Source: Butyricicoccus pullicaecorum DSM 23266 (lineage in GTDB: Bacteria; Bacillota; Clostridia; Oscillospirales; Butyricicoccaceae). From it: a DNA stretch of 64,000 nucleotides. The translations under genes were made by a program, and so were the position numbers. The notes below the pieces were generated by a model. The model had not been told where the DNA came from. It saw only the letters and a program-made list of their open reading frames with translations, and made no database searches. The DNA is taken from positions 1 to 64,000 of the forward strand of contig NZ_FUXW01000008.1 of the NCBI RefSeq assembly GCF_900167005.1. The letters run 5' to 3'. The stretch's first letter is position 1. Each line of letters begins with the position of its first letter. Below, piece by piece: positions 8,221 to 16,996 of the stretch.

Positions 8221-8805
8221 ATGAATCAACAGAAATTCGGCGCGCTCATCCGCGTGCTGCGCCGCGAGAAAGGCATGACGCAAAAAGCTCTCGCTGACCG
8301 TCTCGGGCTCAGTGACAAGGCTGTTTCCAAGTGGGAGCGTGGACTCGGCTGCCCCGACGTCTCGCTGCTCGGTGATCTCTCGGTCATCCTCGGAGTCGAT
8401 CTCGCGCGTATGCTTTCCGGTGAGCTCGCGCCCAACGATTTTGTAGGAGGAAATATGAAAAAAGCAAAGTTCTACGTCTGTCCGGTCTGCGGCAATCTTA
8501 CTCTGTGCACCGGCAATGCATCGGTGTCCTGCTGTGGCCGTACCCTCGAAGCACTCGAGCCCAAAAAGGCGGATGATACACAGAAACTGAAGGTCGAAGT
8601 GATTGAAAACGATTGGTATATCACGAGCGATCATCCCATGACCAAGGAAAATTATATTTCCTTTGTCGCGTTTGCAACCGGTGGTCAGATGAATCTGATG
8701 AAGCAGTATCCGGAGTGGGATTTACAGGTCAGATTGCAGAAGCGCGGGCATGGTATGCTGTATTGGTACGCGAGTGATCTGGGACTGATGTATCAGTTGC
8801 TGTAA
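8221..8805 (+). CDS. HTH (XRE) protein fused to a desulforedoxin/superoxide-reductase-like domain
   Basis: A 194-residue protein. Residues about 7-60 form an XRE-type helix-turn-helix (LRREKGMTQKALADRLGLSDKAVSKWERG). Residues about 80-194 look like a desulfoferrodoxin-type domain: FYVCPVCGNL and SVSCCGRTLE resemble the four-cysteine desulforedoxin iron site, and ITSDHPMTKENYISFVAF resembles the VPHPMxxxHYI stretch of the SOR domain. The C-terminal CNxHG-type iron ligands of superoxide reductase appear to be lost (WYASDLGLMYQLL), so catalysis is unlikely and redox or metal sensing is plausible. A good GTGATAGGTTT/ATG start follows MPE copy 3. It is monocistronic between two MPE copies. Confidence 0.75.
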   Translation: MNQQKFGALIRVLRREKGMTQKALADRLGLSDKAVSKWERGLGCPDVSLLGDLSVILGVDLARMLSGELAPNDFVGGNMKKAKFYVCPVCGNLTLCTGNASVSCCGRTLEALEPKKADDTQKLKVEVIENDWYITSDHPMTKENYISFVAFATGGQMNLMKQYPEWDLQVRLQKRGHGMLYWYASDLGLMYQLL

Positions 8806-8810
8806 GAAAC

Positions 8811-9186
8811 GGAATCCCGCCCGCAGGCGAAATGAAGTTTCGATCAAACCTTTTCAAAGGTTTGCGGAGTCTTGAGGCAGAGCCTCAAGTCGCCATCCGC
8901 AGATGGCGAAATCCCCCATTGAAACCCGGTGTCCGACCCGGGTTTCAACCCAAACTTACAAATAAGGAAAGACCGTCCGAAAGGACGGTCTTTTCCATGA
9001 GCGCACTTTGTGCGCAAAAGTATTGCGCGACCTGCGGGTCGCGCTTTTGTTTTTATTTTGGTTGATTTTCGCAAGGCGAAAATCAAAAGGGGATTCCGTG
9101 TCCTGCGGGACACGGCTCAGGGCTCTGCCCTGAGAACCCGCAGCCTTTGAAAAGGCTGGCGAAACTTTTAGTAAGGGGTGCGGTGC
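8811..9186. repeat. MPE copy 4, complete short form with alternative left end
   Basis: Begins 5 bp after the upstream stop with the alternative left module CCCGCCCGCAGGCGAAATGAAG instead of GCACCGC, and ends in GGGGTGCGGTGC at 9186. It contains CGCCATCCGCAGATGGCG, GAAACCCGG/CCGGGTTTC, the AAAGACCGTCC hairpin (8967-8993), GCGCACTTTGTGCGC with the flanking CATGAGC/AAGTATT in inverted orientation, GCGCGACCTGCGGGTCGCGC, GATTTTCGCAAGGCGAAAATC, and CCGTGTCCTGCGGGACACGG. Confidence 0.9.
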
Positions 9187-9296
9187 TGATCGTTTTTTGC
9201 GCAAAAAAAACAGCACGGTTTTCCATGCTGCGCAAAACAAAGCAAATCAAAATATTATTTTTCTCAGAACAAAAAATCAGAACAGAACAATTCGCG

Positions 9297-11126
9297 TCAA
9301 ATCAATTCCACGTCATAAGTACGGAACCAATGGTCGATTTGCAGCAGATACGCGAAGATTTGCGGCGTGCGCATGAGCTGACCGTACCACGGCTCGGGCA
9401 GGTCGTTCGGGTGTTCCATCAAATCCTCCAGAACATCCCAGCGGAAGAACTGCGGCAGGATGGACGTTTTATCGTGCATCTTCTCACGCAATGCGTCCGC
9501 GACGATCTGGGTATAAACAGGGGAGAAGGTCTTGGGGTAGGGGCTTTTCTTGCGCCAGGTGATTTCCTCGGGCAGGTCGTTTTCGAACGCCTTGCGCACG
9601 ATGCCCTTTTCCCGACCGTCCAGCGCCTTCATGCTCCACGGCATATTATAGGCATACTCTACGATGCGATGATCGCAGAAGGGGACGCGCACCTCCAAGC
9701 CGGAATACATGCTCGTGCGGTCTTTGCGGTCGAGCAGGGTTGCCATGAACCATTGCAGGTTGAGCACGAACATCTCACGCATGCGGGCATCCTTGGGACT
9801 GTCGGAGTCCAGTTTGGGCGCCGACTGGCAGGTGCAGGCGTAATGTGCGCGGACAAACTCCTCGCCGTCGCGAATCAGGCCATCGTGCAGCAGCGACTGT
9901 CTGAGGGCGGTGGAGCGCGACCAGGGGAAGCAATCCTCGAACAGGATCTCTTCGCGGTGGTACCACGGATAGCCGCCGAACAGCTCATCGGCGCACTCGC
10001 CCGACTGGCACACGGTAAATCCCGCGTCCTTCACGGCCTTGCAGAACAGCAGCAGGGAAGAGTCCACGTCCGCCATGCCCGGCAGGTCACGCGCTTCGGT
10101 GGCGTCCATGAGTGCCCTTGCCAGTTCGTCCTGTTCGAGCACGACCGTGTGGTGTGTCGAACCGATGGCGTCCACCATAGTCTGAATATACGCACTGTCG
10201 GAATTTGGCTGAAAAATACTCTTTGTAAAGTACTTCTCATTGTCCCGGTAGTCCACCGAGAAGGTGTGCAGGGTTTCGCCCTTGTGCTTCATCTCCCGCG
10301 CGGCGAGCATGGACAGGATGGACGAGTCCAGACCGCCCGAAAGGAAGGTACACAGCGGCACGTCGGACACCAGCTGGCGTTTTGCCGCGTCCTCAATCAG
10401 AAAACGGGTGTGTTCGATGGTCTGGTCAAGGGTTTCGGTGTGCTCCTTTGCGGTCAGCTTCCAATACAGCTGGTAATCAAGTCCGCTCTCGTCGAACACC
10501 AGATACTGACCCGGTGTGACCGATCGAATCCCGTGGAACACGCCCGAAAATGGCGGTCGTGCAGGCCCCAAAAGCAGGATGCTGCGCAGGCCGTCTTCGT
10601 CCAGCTGGGCGCGCATTTCCGGGTGGCACAGGATGGCTTTCTGCTCCGACCCGAACACCAACATCTTGCCCCGGCGCGCGTAAAATAGTGGTTTTACCCC
10701 CAACCGGTCGCGGCACAGCGTCAAACGCCGTTTGTCCTTCTCCCAGATCGCAAAGGCGTAAATGCCGTTGAGCTTCCCAAAGGCTTCGCATCCCCAGGCC
10801 AGGTAGGCGTGCAGCACCACCTCGGTGTCCGAGTGTCCGCGAAAACGATGACCAAGATCGGTCAGCGCTCGACGCAGTTCGTCAGTATTATATAACTCTC
10901 CGTTATATACTAAGACTGTATTCCCGTCCGGGCTTGTCATCGGCTGACTGCCGCCTTCGGGGTCAACCACGATCAGGCGGCGGTGCACCAGCAGCGCCTG
11001 CGCATCCTGATACACACCTTCGGCATCCGGTCCGCGGCGCGTCAGCGCCTGCGCCATACGTCCGGGTAAATCGCTTAGTTCGCGCACGTCACGGGTAAAA
11101 TCAATCGTTCCGGCAATTCCACACAT
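9297..11126 (-). CDS. asnB: Asparagine synthetase, glutamine-hydrolysing (AsnB)
   Basis: A 609-residue class-II amidotransferase plus synthetase. Met-Cys2-Gly-Ile-Ala gives the N-terminal nucleophile cysteine after Met removal. RRGPDAEG, the VHRRLIVVDPEGGSQPM stretch and VYNGELYN are glutaminase motifs. The synthetase domain carries the ATP pyrophosphatase loop LSGGLDSSILS (about residue 265) and SGECADELFGGYPWYH. It converts aspartate, glutamine and ATP to asparagine. Ribosome binding site AAAGGAGTG precedes the ATG. It runs opposite to its neighbours and separates MPE copy 4 from the phage module. Confidence 0.95.
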   Translation of the reverse strand: MCGIAGTIDFTRDVRELSDLPGRMAQALTRRGPDAEGVYQDAQALLVHRRLIVVDPEGGSQPMTSPDGNTVLVYNGELYNTDELRRALTDLGHRFRGHSDTEVVLHAYLAWGCEAFGKLNGIYAFAIWEKDKRRLTLCRDRLGVKPLFYARRGKMLVFGSEQKAILCHPEMRAQLDEDGLRSILLLGPARPPFSGVFHGIRSVTPGQYLVFDESGLDYQLYWKLTAKEHTETLDQTIEHTRFLIEDAAKRQLVSDVPLCTFLSGGLDSSILSMLAAREMKHKGETLHTFSVDYRDNEKYFTKSIFQPNSDSAYIQTMVDAIGSTHHTVVLEQDELARALMDATEARDLPGMADVDSSLLLFCKAVKDAGFTVCQSGECADELFGGYPWYHREEILFEDCFPWSRSTALRQSLLHDGLIRDGEEFVRAHYACTCQSAPKLDSDSPKDARMREMFVLNLQWFMATLLDRKDRTSMYSGLEVRVPFCDHRIVEYAYNMPWSMKALDGREKGIVRKAFENDLPEEITWRKKSPYPKTFSPVYTQIVADALREKMHDKTSILPQFFRWDVLEDLMEHPNDLPEPWYGQLMRTPQIFAYLLQIDHWFRTYDVELI

Positions 11127-11189
11127 AACTAGATCACTCCTTTTTTCATTGGTATCCTATGCGCGGTGCGGCGGTTATGCAACCGCCGG

Positions 11190-11483
11190 TCACCACGGTT
11201 CGCTCCAAAAATCTTTGGGCGGACGGACGGACAAGATCCGACGCACCTGCCGCTCGGACAGGTGATAGGTCGCGCACAGCTGGGCCACCGTTGCCCCGTG
11301 CGCTGCATCCTGCCGAATCTGCCGGTTGCGGCTCGGTCGGTCAACGCCCTCCAGCTTGGGGATGTACAGCGTAGAGCCGCCGAACGCTCGGCACAACTTC
11401 CGCGCATTGCGTGTGCCGATGACCGCTTGCAAAGCAGCCAGGTTTTGCGGCGGCACAGCCGCGGTCGGTTTGACGGGTTTCAT
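11190..11483 (-). CDS. Mor-activator-like HTH protein, phage-associated
   Basis: A 97-residue protein. The N-terminal half (NLAALQAVIGTRNARKLCRAFGGSTLYIPK) resembles the Mor transcription activator dimerisation region, which has a similar ...AxAFGGxxxYIPx pattern. The C-terminal half (GATVAQLCATYHLSERQVRRIL) is a helix-turn-helix. It is oriented away from the terminase genes and starts 430 bp from them, with GGAGGG as ribosome binding site. It may be a regulator of the phage module. The assignment comes from pattern recognition only. Confidence 0.6.
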   Translation of the reverse strand: MKPVKPTAAVPPQNLAALQAVIGTRNARKLCRAFGGSTLYIPKLEGVDRPSRNRQIRQDAAHGATVAQLCATYHLSERQVRRILSVRPPKDFWSEPW

Positions 11484-11913
11484 CGCAGGCCCTCCGTTTC
11501 TTTGGGATATCTACATGATAACGCATAGATCGCCCATTGTCCAGATATTTTTCAAACAAATGTTCGAGCACCTTCGACACAGCGGACAGTCTTACGACGG
11601 CAAACGACGGCGTCAAACCAAACACTACACAAGACATTTTGCCCCAAAATATGACACCGGTCGGTTTTTGGGGGACAAAGACGGAAATATGCACAGGGCT
11701 GTGGATGGGCTCGCTTACGACCGAAAAAAGCTGCGGAAAAACCGCGCGTTCGGTCGTTTTTTTGTCCCTGCACCGCGACACCGTTCGACACTGCCTGCAC
11801 ACCCTGTGGACAAAAATCTCAGACATACGCCGGATAGACGGTGTCATAAAACCATGTTATGCTATTAACAACGAACATAAGTTCGAACACTTTGCGACAG
11901 GAGGTGAAACCTG
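11484..11913. promoter_or_regulatory. Intergenic region upstream of terS; no convincing gene
   Basis: 430 bp between divergent genes. An open frame at 11537-11914 has a TTG start without a ribosome binding site and biased composition, and is rejected. The visible regulatory element is the SOS-type dyad at 11872-11885. The GGAGGTG ribosome binding site of terS is at about 11900-11906. TGTGGACAA near 11813 resembles a DnaA box, but a single near-match is not meaningful. Confidence 0.5.
11872..11885. promoter_or_regulatory. LexA/DinR-type SOS box candidate
   Basis: CGAACATAAGTTCG agrees with the Gram-positive SOS consensus CGAACRNRYGTTYG at all but one position and is nearly symmetrical. It lies about 30 bp before the terS start, where it could block a promoter for the packaging genes. 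LexA itself is outside the window. Confidence 0.6.
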
Positions 11914-12234
11914 ATGGCCAATCGCCGACAGGACGCAGCAGTCGAACAGGCGCTCTTCCGCAGTGCGGTCGGCGGCGTGCGGCCGGTCAGCAAGCTGTTT
12001 AAGGTCAAGCGCGTCGAGTACGACGATCAGACCGGCAAGAAACTGCGCGAGTACGAGGAGATCGTGCAGGGAACCGAGGAAGTCTACGATTCCCCGTCCA
12101 CTACCGCACAGCAGTTCTGGCTCAAAAACCGGATGCCCCGCGCCTGGGGCGGTGAACCCGCCGCGCAGGACGGCGAAACCGAGGGCGGCGTCATCGAACT
12201 GCCTCAGCCCATGCCACCCGAAACCGAATCCTGA
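11914..12234 (+). CDS. Phage terminase small subunit-like protein
   Basis: A 106-residue protein directly upstream of the large terminase (131-nt gap). The stretch SPSTTAQQFWLKNRMPRAWGG is characteristic of the C-terminal oligomerisation end of many small terminases (AAxFWLKNRxPxxW). The usual N-terminal DNA-binding helix-turn-helix is not obvious; residues 1-45 are basic (MANRRQDAA..KLFKVKRVEYD). Start ATG follows GACAGGAGGTGAAACCTG. Function is inferred from position and the C-terminal motif. It may be a shortened TerS. Confidence 0.65.
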   Translation: MANRRQDAAVEQALFRSAVGGVRPVSKLFKVKRVEYDDQTGKKLREYEEIVQGTEEVYDSPSTTAQQFWLKNRMPRAWGGEPAAQDGETEGGVIELPQPMPPETES

Positions 12235-12365
12235 CCCGGTTTTCCAAAATCACACATTTCCCGCGTTTTCCCATTTTTGCAGGACATTATGTTACAAATT
12301 TCATGTATGCCGATTCTTTAGCATAATTATGCAAAACGGAAAACCATCGAAAGGAGGCGTAAAAC

Positions 12366-13703
12366 GTGGTGCTCTGGAGCCCGCAGAAGCGGCAGGAAAT
12401 CTTTCTCTCCCGCTTCGAGGACGAGGCACTGTACGGCGGCGCGGCGGGCGGCGGTAAGAGTGAAGCGCTGGTGGTTGAGGCGCTGCGGCAGGTGCATATC
12501 CCGCACTACCGCGCACTCATCCTCAGAAAAACTTACCCCGAGCTGTCCGAGCTCATCGACAAGTCCCAGCGATACTACCGCGGCGCGTTTCCCGCTACGC
12601 AGTGGAGTGAAGCCCGGCACGAGTGGCGTTTCCCGTCGGGCGCGAAGATCAGTTTCGGCGCGATGCAGCACACAAACGACCGTTTTAAATACCAAGGCCG
12701 CGCCTACGACTACATCGCGTTCGACGAGCTGACCCACTTTACCCAGGACGAATATCTCTACCTGCTCTCGCGAAACCGCGCGTCCGGTCCGGGTACGCGC
12801 GTCTACTTGCGGGCTTCGGCAAACCCCGGCGGCATCGGTCACGGATGGGTCAAAGCACGGTTTTTGACCCCGGCACCGCCCATGCAGACGATCTGGGAAG
12901 ATGTGAGCATGCTCACACCAGACGGTGCCGTGCTCAACGCAAAACGCAGCCGAATTTTCGTTCCCAGTACGGTTTTTGACAACCAAATCCTGCTCAAAAA
13001 CGACCCTGCTTACGCTGCCCGTCTGGCAGCCCTGCCCGATGCGGACAAACGTGCGCTGCTCTACGGTGACTGGGACGCATTCGCCGGTCAGGTCTTTTCC
13101 GAGTGGCGCGCTGACCCTGCTCACTACGCCGACCGCCGCTACACCCACGTCGTCGACCCGTTCCCCATCCCCAAAAACTGGCGCATTGTCCGCGGCTTCG
13201 ACTTCGGCTACTCCCGTCCGTTCTCGGTCGGCTGGTGGGCCATCAGCCCGGACGGCGCTCTGTGCCGCATCCGCGAACTTTACGGATGTACCGGCACGCC
13301 AAACGAGGGCGTTCGCTGGGAACCCGCTCGCATCGCTCGCGAAATCAAACAAATCGAACAGGACGACCCCAACATCAAAGGCCGCACCGTGCGCGGCGTG
13401 GCTGACCCCTCCATCTTCGACGAGAGCCGCGGCGAAAGCATCGCGCAGATGATGGAACGCGAGGGCGTGTTCTTCGATCGCGGCGATAACGCCAGAATCG
13501 CGGGCAAAATGCAGGTGCATCATAGATTGGCGTTCGACCATAACGGCATCCCCGGACTGACCGTGTTCCATACCTGCCGGCACTTTATCCGCACCGTGCC
13601 TGCACTCGTGTATGATTCGACCAATGTTGAGGACGTCAATACGTCGATGGAAGATCATATTTATGATGAAATGCGGTATGTTGTCATGGAGTTTTCGCAG
13701 TGA
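12366..13703 (+). CDS. Phage terminase large subunit
   Basis: A 445-residue DNA-packaging motor. Walker A-like YGGAAGGGKSEAL is at residues 24-36, Walker B YDYIAFDELTHF near 115-125, and a coupling SANPGG motif follows. The C-terminal RNase H-type nuclease domain begins at RGFDFGYSRPFSVGWW with further acidic residues (VADPSIFDES). Start is GTG 12366 behind AAAGGAGG. The full family length is present with no frame breaks. MPE copy 5 starts just after the stop codon and separates it from the portal gene. Confidence 0.92.
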   Translation: MVLWSPQKRQEIFLSRFEDEALYGGAAGGGKSEALVVEALRQVHIPHYRALILRKTYPELSELIDKSQRYYRGAFPATQWSEARHEWRFPSGAKISFGAMQHTNDRFKYQGRAYDYIAFDELTHFTQDEYLYLLSRNRASGPGTRVYLRASANPGGIGHGWVKARFLTPAPPMQTIWEDVSMLTPDGAVLNAKRSRIFVPSTVFDNQILLKNDPAYAARLAALPDADKRALLYGDWDAFAGQVFSEWRADPAHYADRRYTHVVDPFPIPKNWRIVRGFDFGYSRPFSVGWWAISPDGALCRIRELYGCTGTPNEGVRWEPARIAREIKQIEQDDPNIKGRTVRGVADPSIFDESRGESIAQMMEREGVFFDRGDNARIAGKMQVHHRLAFDHNGIPGLTVFHTCRHFIRTVPALVYDSTNVEDVNTSMEDHIYDEMRYVVMEFSQ

Positions 13704-13711
13704 ATCGATCA

Positions 13712-14231
13712 GCAGCGCACCCATTCCCGCCCGCAGGCGAAATGAAGTTTGGATCAAACCTTTTCAAAGGTTTGCGGGTTCTCAGGGCAGAGCCCTGAGG
13801 CGCGCTCCGCAGAGCGCGAAATACCCCTTTTGATTCCGGTCAACGACCGGAATCAACCAAAATAAACAAATAATCGCTCGCCGCAGCGAGCGAAATACTC
13901 TGCGCGCCAGGCGCGCTCATGGAATCCGTTCCCTGCGGAACGGATTCCCAAACCGCAGCTGCATCTGTTGCCGCGTGGACTGAGCTGCACCGCTGGGGCG
14001 GGAACGGCAGGGGAAAACCAACCAGTCGGTTGGTTTTCCATGAGCGGCCGAAAGGCCGCAGGGGAGTCTTGCCGCCTGCGGGCGGCGCTTGGAATTAGTT
14101 TTTGTTGATTCCGGCTGTTGACCGGAATCAAAGAGGGGATTTCGCGTCCTGCGGGACGCGACTCAGGGCGCTGCCCTGAGAACCCGCAGCCTTTGAAAAG
14201 GCTGGCGAAACTTTCAGTAAGGGGTGCGGTG
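13712..14231. repeat. MPE copy 5, long form inside the phage packaging genes
   Basis: Starts within 10 bp of the terL stop (CAGCGCACCCATTCCCGCC) and ends GGGGTGCGGTG at 14231. Modules: CCGCCCGCAGGCG; AACCTTTTCAAAGGTT; CTCAGGGCAGAGCCCTGAG; GCGCTCCGCAGAGCGC; GATTCCGGTC/GACCGGAATC; CGCTCGCCGCAGCGAGCG; GCGCGCCAGGCGCGC; GAATCCGTTCCCTGCGGAACGG.. terminator-like hairpin; about 65 nt of spacer; opposite-sense AAAACCAACC/GGTTGGTTTT; GCGGCCGAAAGGCCGC; GCCGCCTGCGGGCGGC; then the right arm. Confidence 0.9.
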
Positions 14232-14264
14232 ATTCTTTTAAAAAAAAAGGAGGTTCTTTCTTTC

Positions 14265-15956
14265 GTGCAATCCAAAAAACACGTGATCGGCAAGGCCGAA
14301 GTCCAACGCGCTGCCGATTTACTCGAGGCCTACCGGCGCGGCAAGCAATCGCTCGACCGCCGCATTCTCGAAGATGAGCGATGGTATCGCTTGCGGCACG
14401 GTGCCGCCGTTCGCTCCGGTGAGCCTGCGCCGGCGTCCGGTTGGCTGCTCAACAGCTTACTCGGCAAGCACGGCGACATGATGGACAACTACCCCGCACC
14501 CGACGTTTTACCCCGTGAGCCGTCGGACATGCAGGATGCCAAAACCCTATCACGGATTCTGCCGGTCATTCTCGAGCGGTCGGACTTCGAGGGTTTATAC
14601 TCGCGCAATGCTTACCCAAAGCTCCGCCACGGCACGGCGTGTTACGGTGTCTTCTGGGACCCCGAAGCCGAGGACGGACGGGGTGACGTAAGGGTCACGG
14701 CGGTCGATCTCTTAAATCTCTTCTGGGAGCCGGGTGTGCGCGACATTCAGGACAGCCGCAATCTGTTCCTGGTCACCCAGTGCGACAACGACCTGCTCGA
14801 CGCGGCCTATCCGGCGTTACGCGGCAAGCTGCGCGCGCCCATCGACAGTACCAACCAGCGCATTCCCGAGGATGTGCTCGACCGCTCGGGCAAGTCGCAG
14901 GTCGTGGACTGGTACTACAAAAAACGTCTGCCAAACGGCAAAACCATCGTACATTTCTGCAAGTTCGTCGGTTCGACCGTGCTTTACGCCTCTGAAAACG
15001 AACAAATGTTTATGAGTCAGGGGCTTTACGATCACGGACAGTATCCCTTTGTGCTCGACGTACTCTTTCCCCTCGAGGACAGCCCGGCCGGGTTCGGCTA
15101 TGTCGATCTGATGAAGGGCACGCAGGGGTACATCGACCAGCTGGACGCGATCATCTTAAACAATGCCCGTCTGGCCGGTCGGCCGCGTTGGTTCTATCGC
15201 GATGCATGCGGTGTCAACGAGCAGGAATTTGCCGACTTTACCCGTGATTTCGTCCACGTCACCGGCAGGCTCGACCCCGACGACCTCCGGCAGATTGAGG
15301 TCGAACCGCTGCCCGCGTTCATCGCGAACCACCTGCAAAACAAGGTCGAGGAACTTAAGGAGACCAGCGGCAACCGCGATTTTGCCCAGGGTGGTACCAA
15401 TTCTGGTGTCACCGCGGCTTCGGCCATCGCTGCCTTGCAGGAGGCGGGCAGCAAGCTCAGCCGTGACCTCATCAAAGGCAGCTACCGCGCGTTCACCCAG
15501 GTGTGCACGCTGGTCATCGAGCTGATTCGTCAGTTCTACGACGACAGCCGCGCCGTGCGCATCACCGGTGAGGACGGCAAGCCGGTATTCCTGACCCTCG
15601 GCGGTCTGGCGCGGCGCGATCGCCACGTCGCCTTCGACATTCAGGTGCGCGCCCAGAAGGCAAGTCCCTTTACCCAGATGAGCCGCAACGAACAGGCCAA
15701 GGAACTCTATCGGCTGGGCTTTTTCCGTCCCGATTTGGCCGGTCAGGCGCTCATTGCGCTCGAAATGATGGACTTTGACGGCATCGAGACCGTCAAAAAG
15801 CGCATCGCCGCGCAAGCCGGGGTCCAGCAATCAGCGGTCAATCCACAGGGCACGGCATCGAATGCCAAACAGGGCGCACCGCTCACGGTCGCCCAGCAGC
15901 TCATTCCAAAAACAGGCACGTCCGCAAGTCGGGCAGGGGAGGGTGAAACACCATGA
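14265..15956 (+). CDS. Phage portal protein (P22-like)
   Basis: A 563-residue protein. The N-terminal AADLLEAYRRGKQSLDRRILEDERWYRLRHG, a long middle domain with a stretch DLLNLFWEPGVRDIQDSRNLFLV, YGFVDLMKGTQGYIDQLDAIILNN-type helix and SGVTAASAIAALQEAGSKLSRD are typical of P22/podovirus-type portals. I chose the GTG at 14265 because of the AAGGAGG ribosome binding site; upstream codons are MPE sequence. The portal forms the dodecameric packaging vertex. Its 3' end overlaps the protease gene by 4 nt (ATGA), indicating translational coupling. Confidence 0.82.
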   Translation: MQSKKHVIGKAEVQRAADLLEAYRRGKQSLDRRILEDERWYRLRHGAAVRSGEPAPASGWLLNSLLGKHGDMMDNYPAPDVLPREPSDMQDAKTLSRILPVILERSDFEGLYSRNAYPKLRHGTACYGVFWDPEAEDGRGDVRVTAVDLLNLFWEPGVRDIQDSRNLFLVTQCDNDLLDAAYPALRGKLRAPIDSTNQRIPEDVLDRSGKSQVVDWYYKKRLPNGKTIVHFCKFVGSTVLYASENEQMFMSQGLYDHGQYPFVLDVLFPLEDSPAGFGYVDLMKGTQGYIDQLDAIILNNARLAGRPRWFYRDACGVNEQEFADFTRDFVHVTGRLDPDDLRQIEVEPLPAFIANHLQNKVEELKETSGNRDFAQGGTNSGVTAASAIAALQEAGSKLSRDLIKGSYRAFTQVCTLVIELIRQFYDDSRAVRITGEDGKPVFLTLGGLARRDRHVAFDIQVRAQKASPFTQMSRNEQAKELYRLGFFRPDLAGQALIALEMMDFDGIETVKKRIAAQAGVQQSAVNPQGTASNAKQGAPLTVAQQLIPKTGTSASRAGEGETP

Positions 15957-16291
15957 TTATGATTTTCGCGGGCAGGCGGGACGACCGCTGCGCTCTGCAT
16001 GTCGCCGGTCACGCCGGCTACGATAACCGCGGACAGGACATCGTCTGCGCCGCCGTCAGCACACTGGTCAATACCCTGGCCGGTGCCCTCGCTGCCTTCG
16101 ACTGCCGCGGCTTCCATGCCAAGCTCCAGCCCGGTGACGCGCGCATCACCTGTGCCGCCAGCGGTGCGACCGACGTGCTGTTCTACGCCGCCGTCATCGG
16201 TCTGGCGCAGCTGCAAAACACCTATCCGAACTACATCCAGATGCGCACCGAAGGGTATTTCTGTGCCGATCGAGAGGAGGAATCCGTTTGA
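15953..16291 (+). CDS. Prp-family cysteine protease, candidate capsid maturation protease
   Basis: A 112-residue protein of the ribosomal-processing cysteine protease (Prp, YsxB/DUF464) family. The catalytic arrangement GHAGYDNRGQDIVCAAVS has His20 and Cys32, with Asp29. Chromosomal Prp cleaves the N-terminus of ribosomal protein L27; in some staphylococcal phages Prp also processes the scaffold and capsid. Here it sits between portal and scaffold/capsid with 4-nt overlaps on both sides, the normal slot for a prohead protease, so virion maturation is the best inference. Confidence 0.8.
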   Translation: MIMIFAGRRDDRCALHVAGHAGYDNRGQDIVCAAVSTLVNTLAGALAAFDCRGFHAKLQPGDARITCAASGATDVLFYAAVIGLAQLQNTYPNYIQMRTEGYFCADREEESV

Positions 16292-16962
16292 AACAGTCCG
16301 TAAAATCCGACCCGTCCCGCGAGCGCCGCTTCCGCGCCCTCATTCAGGGCGAATTCCGACCGGAATTCAACCGCGAAGTCGCCATCGCCGTGCGCCGCGC
16401 GCTGCGTCAGGCGCGTGCCAAACAGCAGGGCGCGTCCGATGAAACGGGAAAGACCGCGCTGCCCGTGCGTCTGGCAGCGGGTGACCGTCCGACAGGCGAG
16501 GGGATGCGTCCGGGTATCGACCCGGCGCGTGTGATGACCGAACCGGTTCGTCCGGGCGAGCAGCCCGACGAGCGTGTGCGCCAGACCGTGCACGATGCGC
16601 TCGTGCGTGCGCAGTACAAGGTCTGGCAGGCGCAGGAGGCCGAGGCCAAGCGGCGTTATCCCGCCATGTCGCTCGAGCGGGAGCTGCAAAACCCCGACTT
16701 TGTTCGTCTGCTCACCGACCCCAAGCGTCCCATGACCGTATGCCGCGCCTATGAGGCCGTTCATCTCGACGACATTCAGGCCGACATCGCACGCGAAGCC
16801 GCTGTGCGCACCGCCGTCCGCATGGCTGCGCTGTCCCGCCGTCCCCGCGAGAGCGGTGCCGCCCCGCAGGCCGGTCTGCCCATGCATTACGGTGCGTCCG
16901 ACCCCAAATCCCGCGCCGAAATCGCACGCCGTGCCCTGCGCGGTGAGCGCATCACGCTGTAA
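16288..16962 (+). CDS. Probable phage scaffolding protein
   Basis: A 224-residue highly charged, helix-rich protein with many Arg, Ala and Gln (FRALIQGEFRPEFNREVAIAVRRALRQARAKQQ; LVRAQYKVWQAQEAEAKRRYPAMSLERELQNPDFVRLL). The second half matches the usual scaffold pattern in which a basic coiled region precedes a short segment LLTDPKRPMTVCRAYEAV. It overlaps the Prp gene by 4 nt and lies directly before the capsid gene. Position and composition support scaffold; no sequence signature proves it. Confidence 0.6.
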   Translation: MKQSVKSDPSRERRFRALIQGEFRPEFNREVAIAVRRALRQARAKQQGASDETGKTALPVRLAAGDRPTGEGMRPGIDPARVMTEPVRPGEQPDERVRQTVHDALVRAQYKVWQAQEAEAKRRYPAMSLERELQNPDFVRLLTDPKRPMTVCRAYEAVHLDDIQADIAREAAVRTAVRMAALSRRPRESGAAPQAGLPMHYGASDPKSRAEIARRALRGERITL

Positions 16963-16996
16963 AAAATTCATGTTCCACACGAAAGGAGAAACATCT

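Noticed and set aside
2534-9186. Repeats considered as a CRISPR array
   Set aside because: Copies are several kilobases apart, differ in length and module order, and lack regular repeat-spacer periodicity; no cas genes are present.
9147-10688. 513-codon plus-strand frame opposite asnB
   Set aside because: Shadow of the real minus-strand asnB gene, whose catalytic motifs and start are clear.
11690-11830. DnaA-box-like TGTGGAT/TGTGGAC sequences as a replication origin
   Set aside because: Only two imperfect matches without an AT-rich unwinding region or a dnaA gene; not enough for an origin claim.
11537-11914. 125-codon plus-strand frame upstream of terS
   Set aside because: TTG start without a ribosome binding site, unusual composition, and overlap with the SOS-type box and promoter region.
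16288-16962. Scaffold gene considered a minor head protein of the Mu gpF type
   Set aside because: No gpF-like motif; the order before the capsid and the charged helix-rich composition fit scaffold better.
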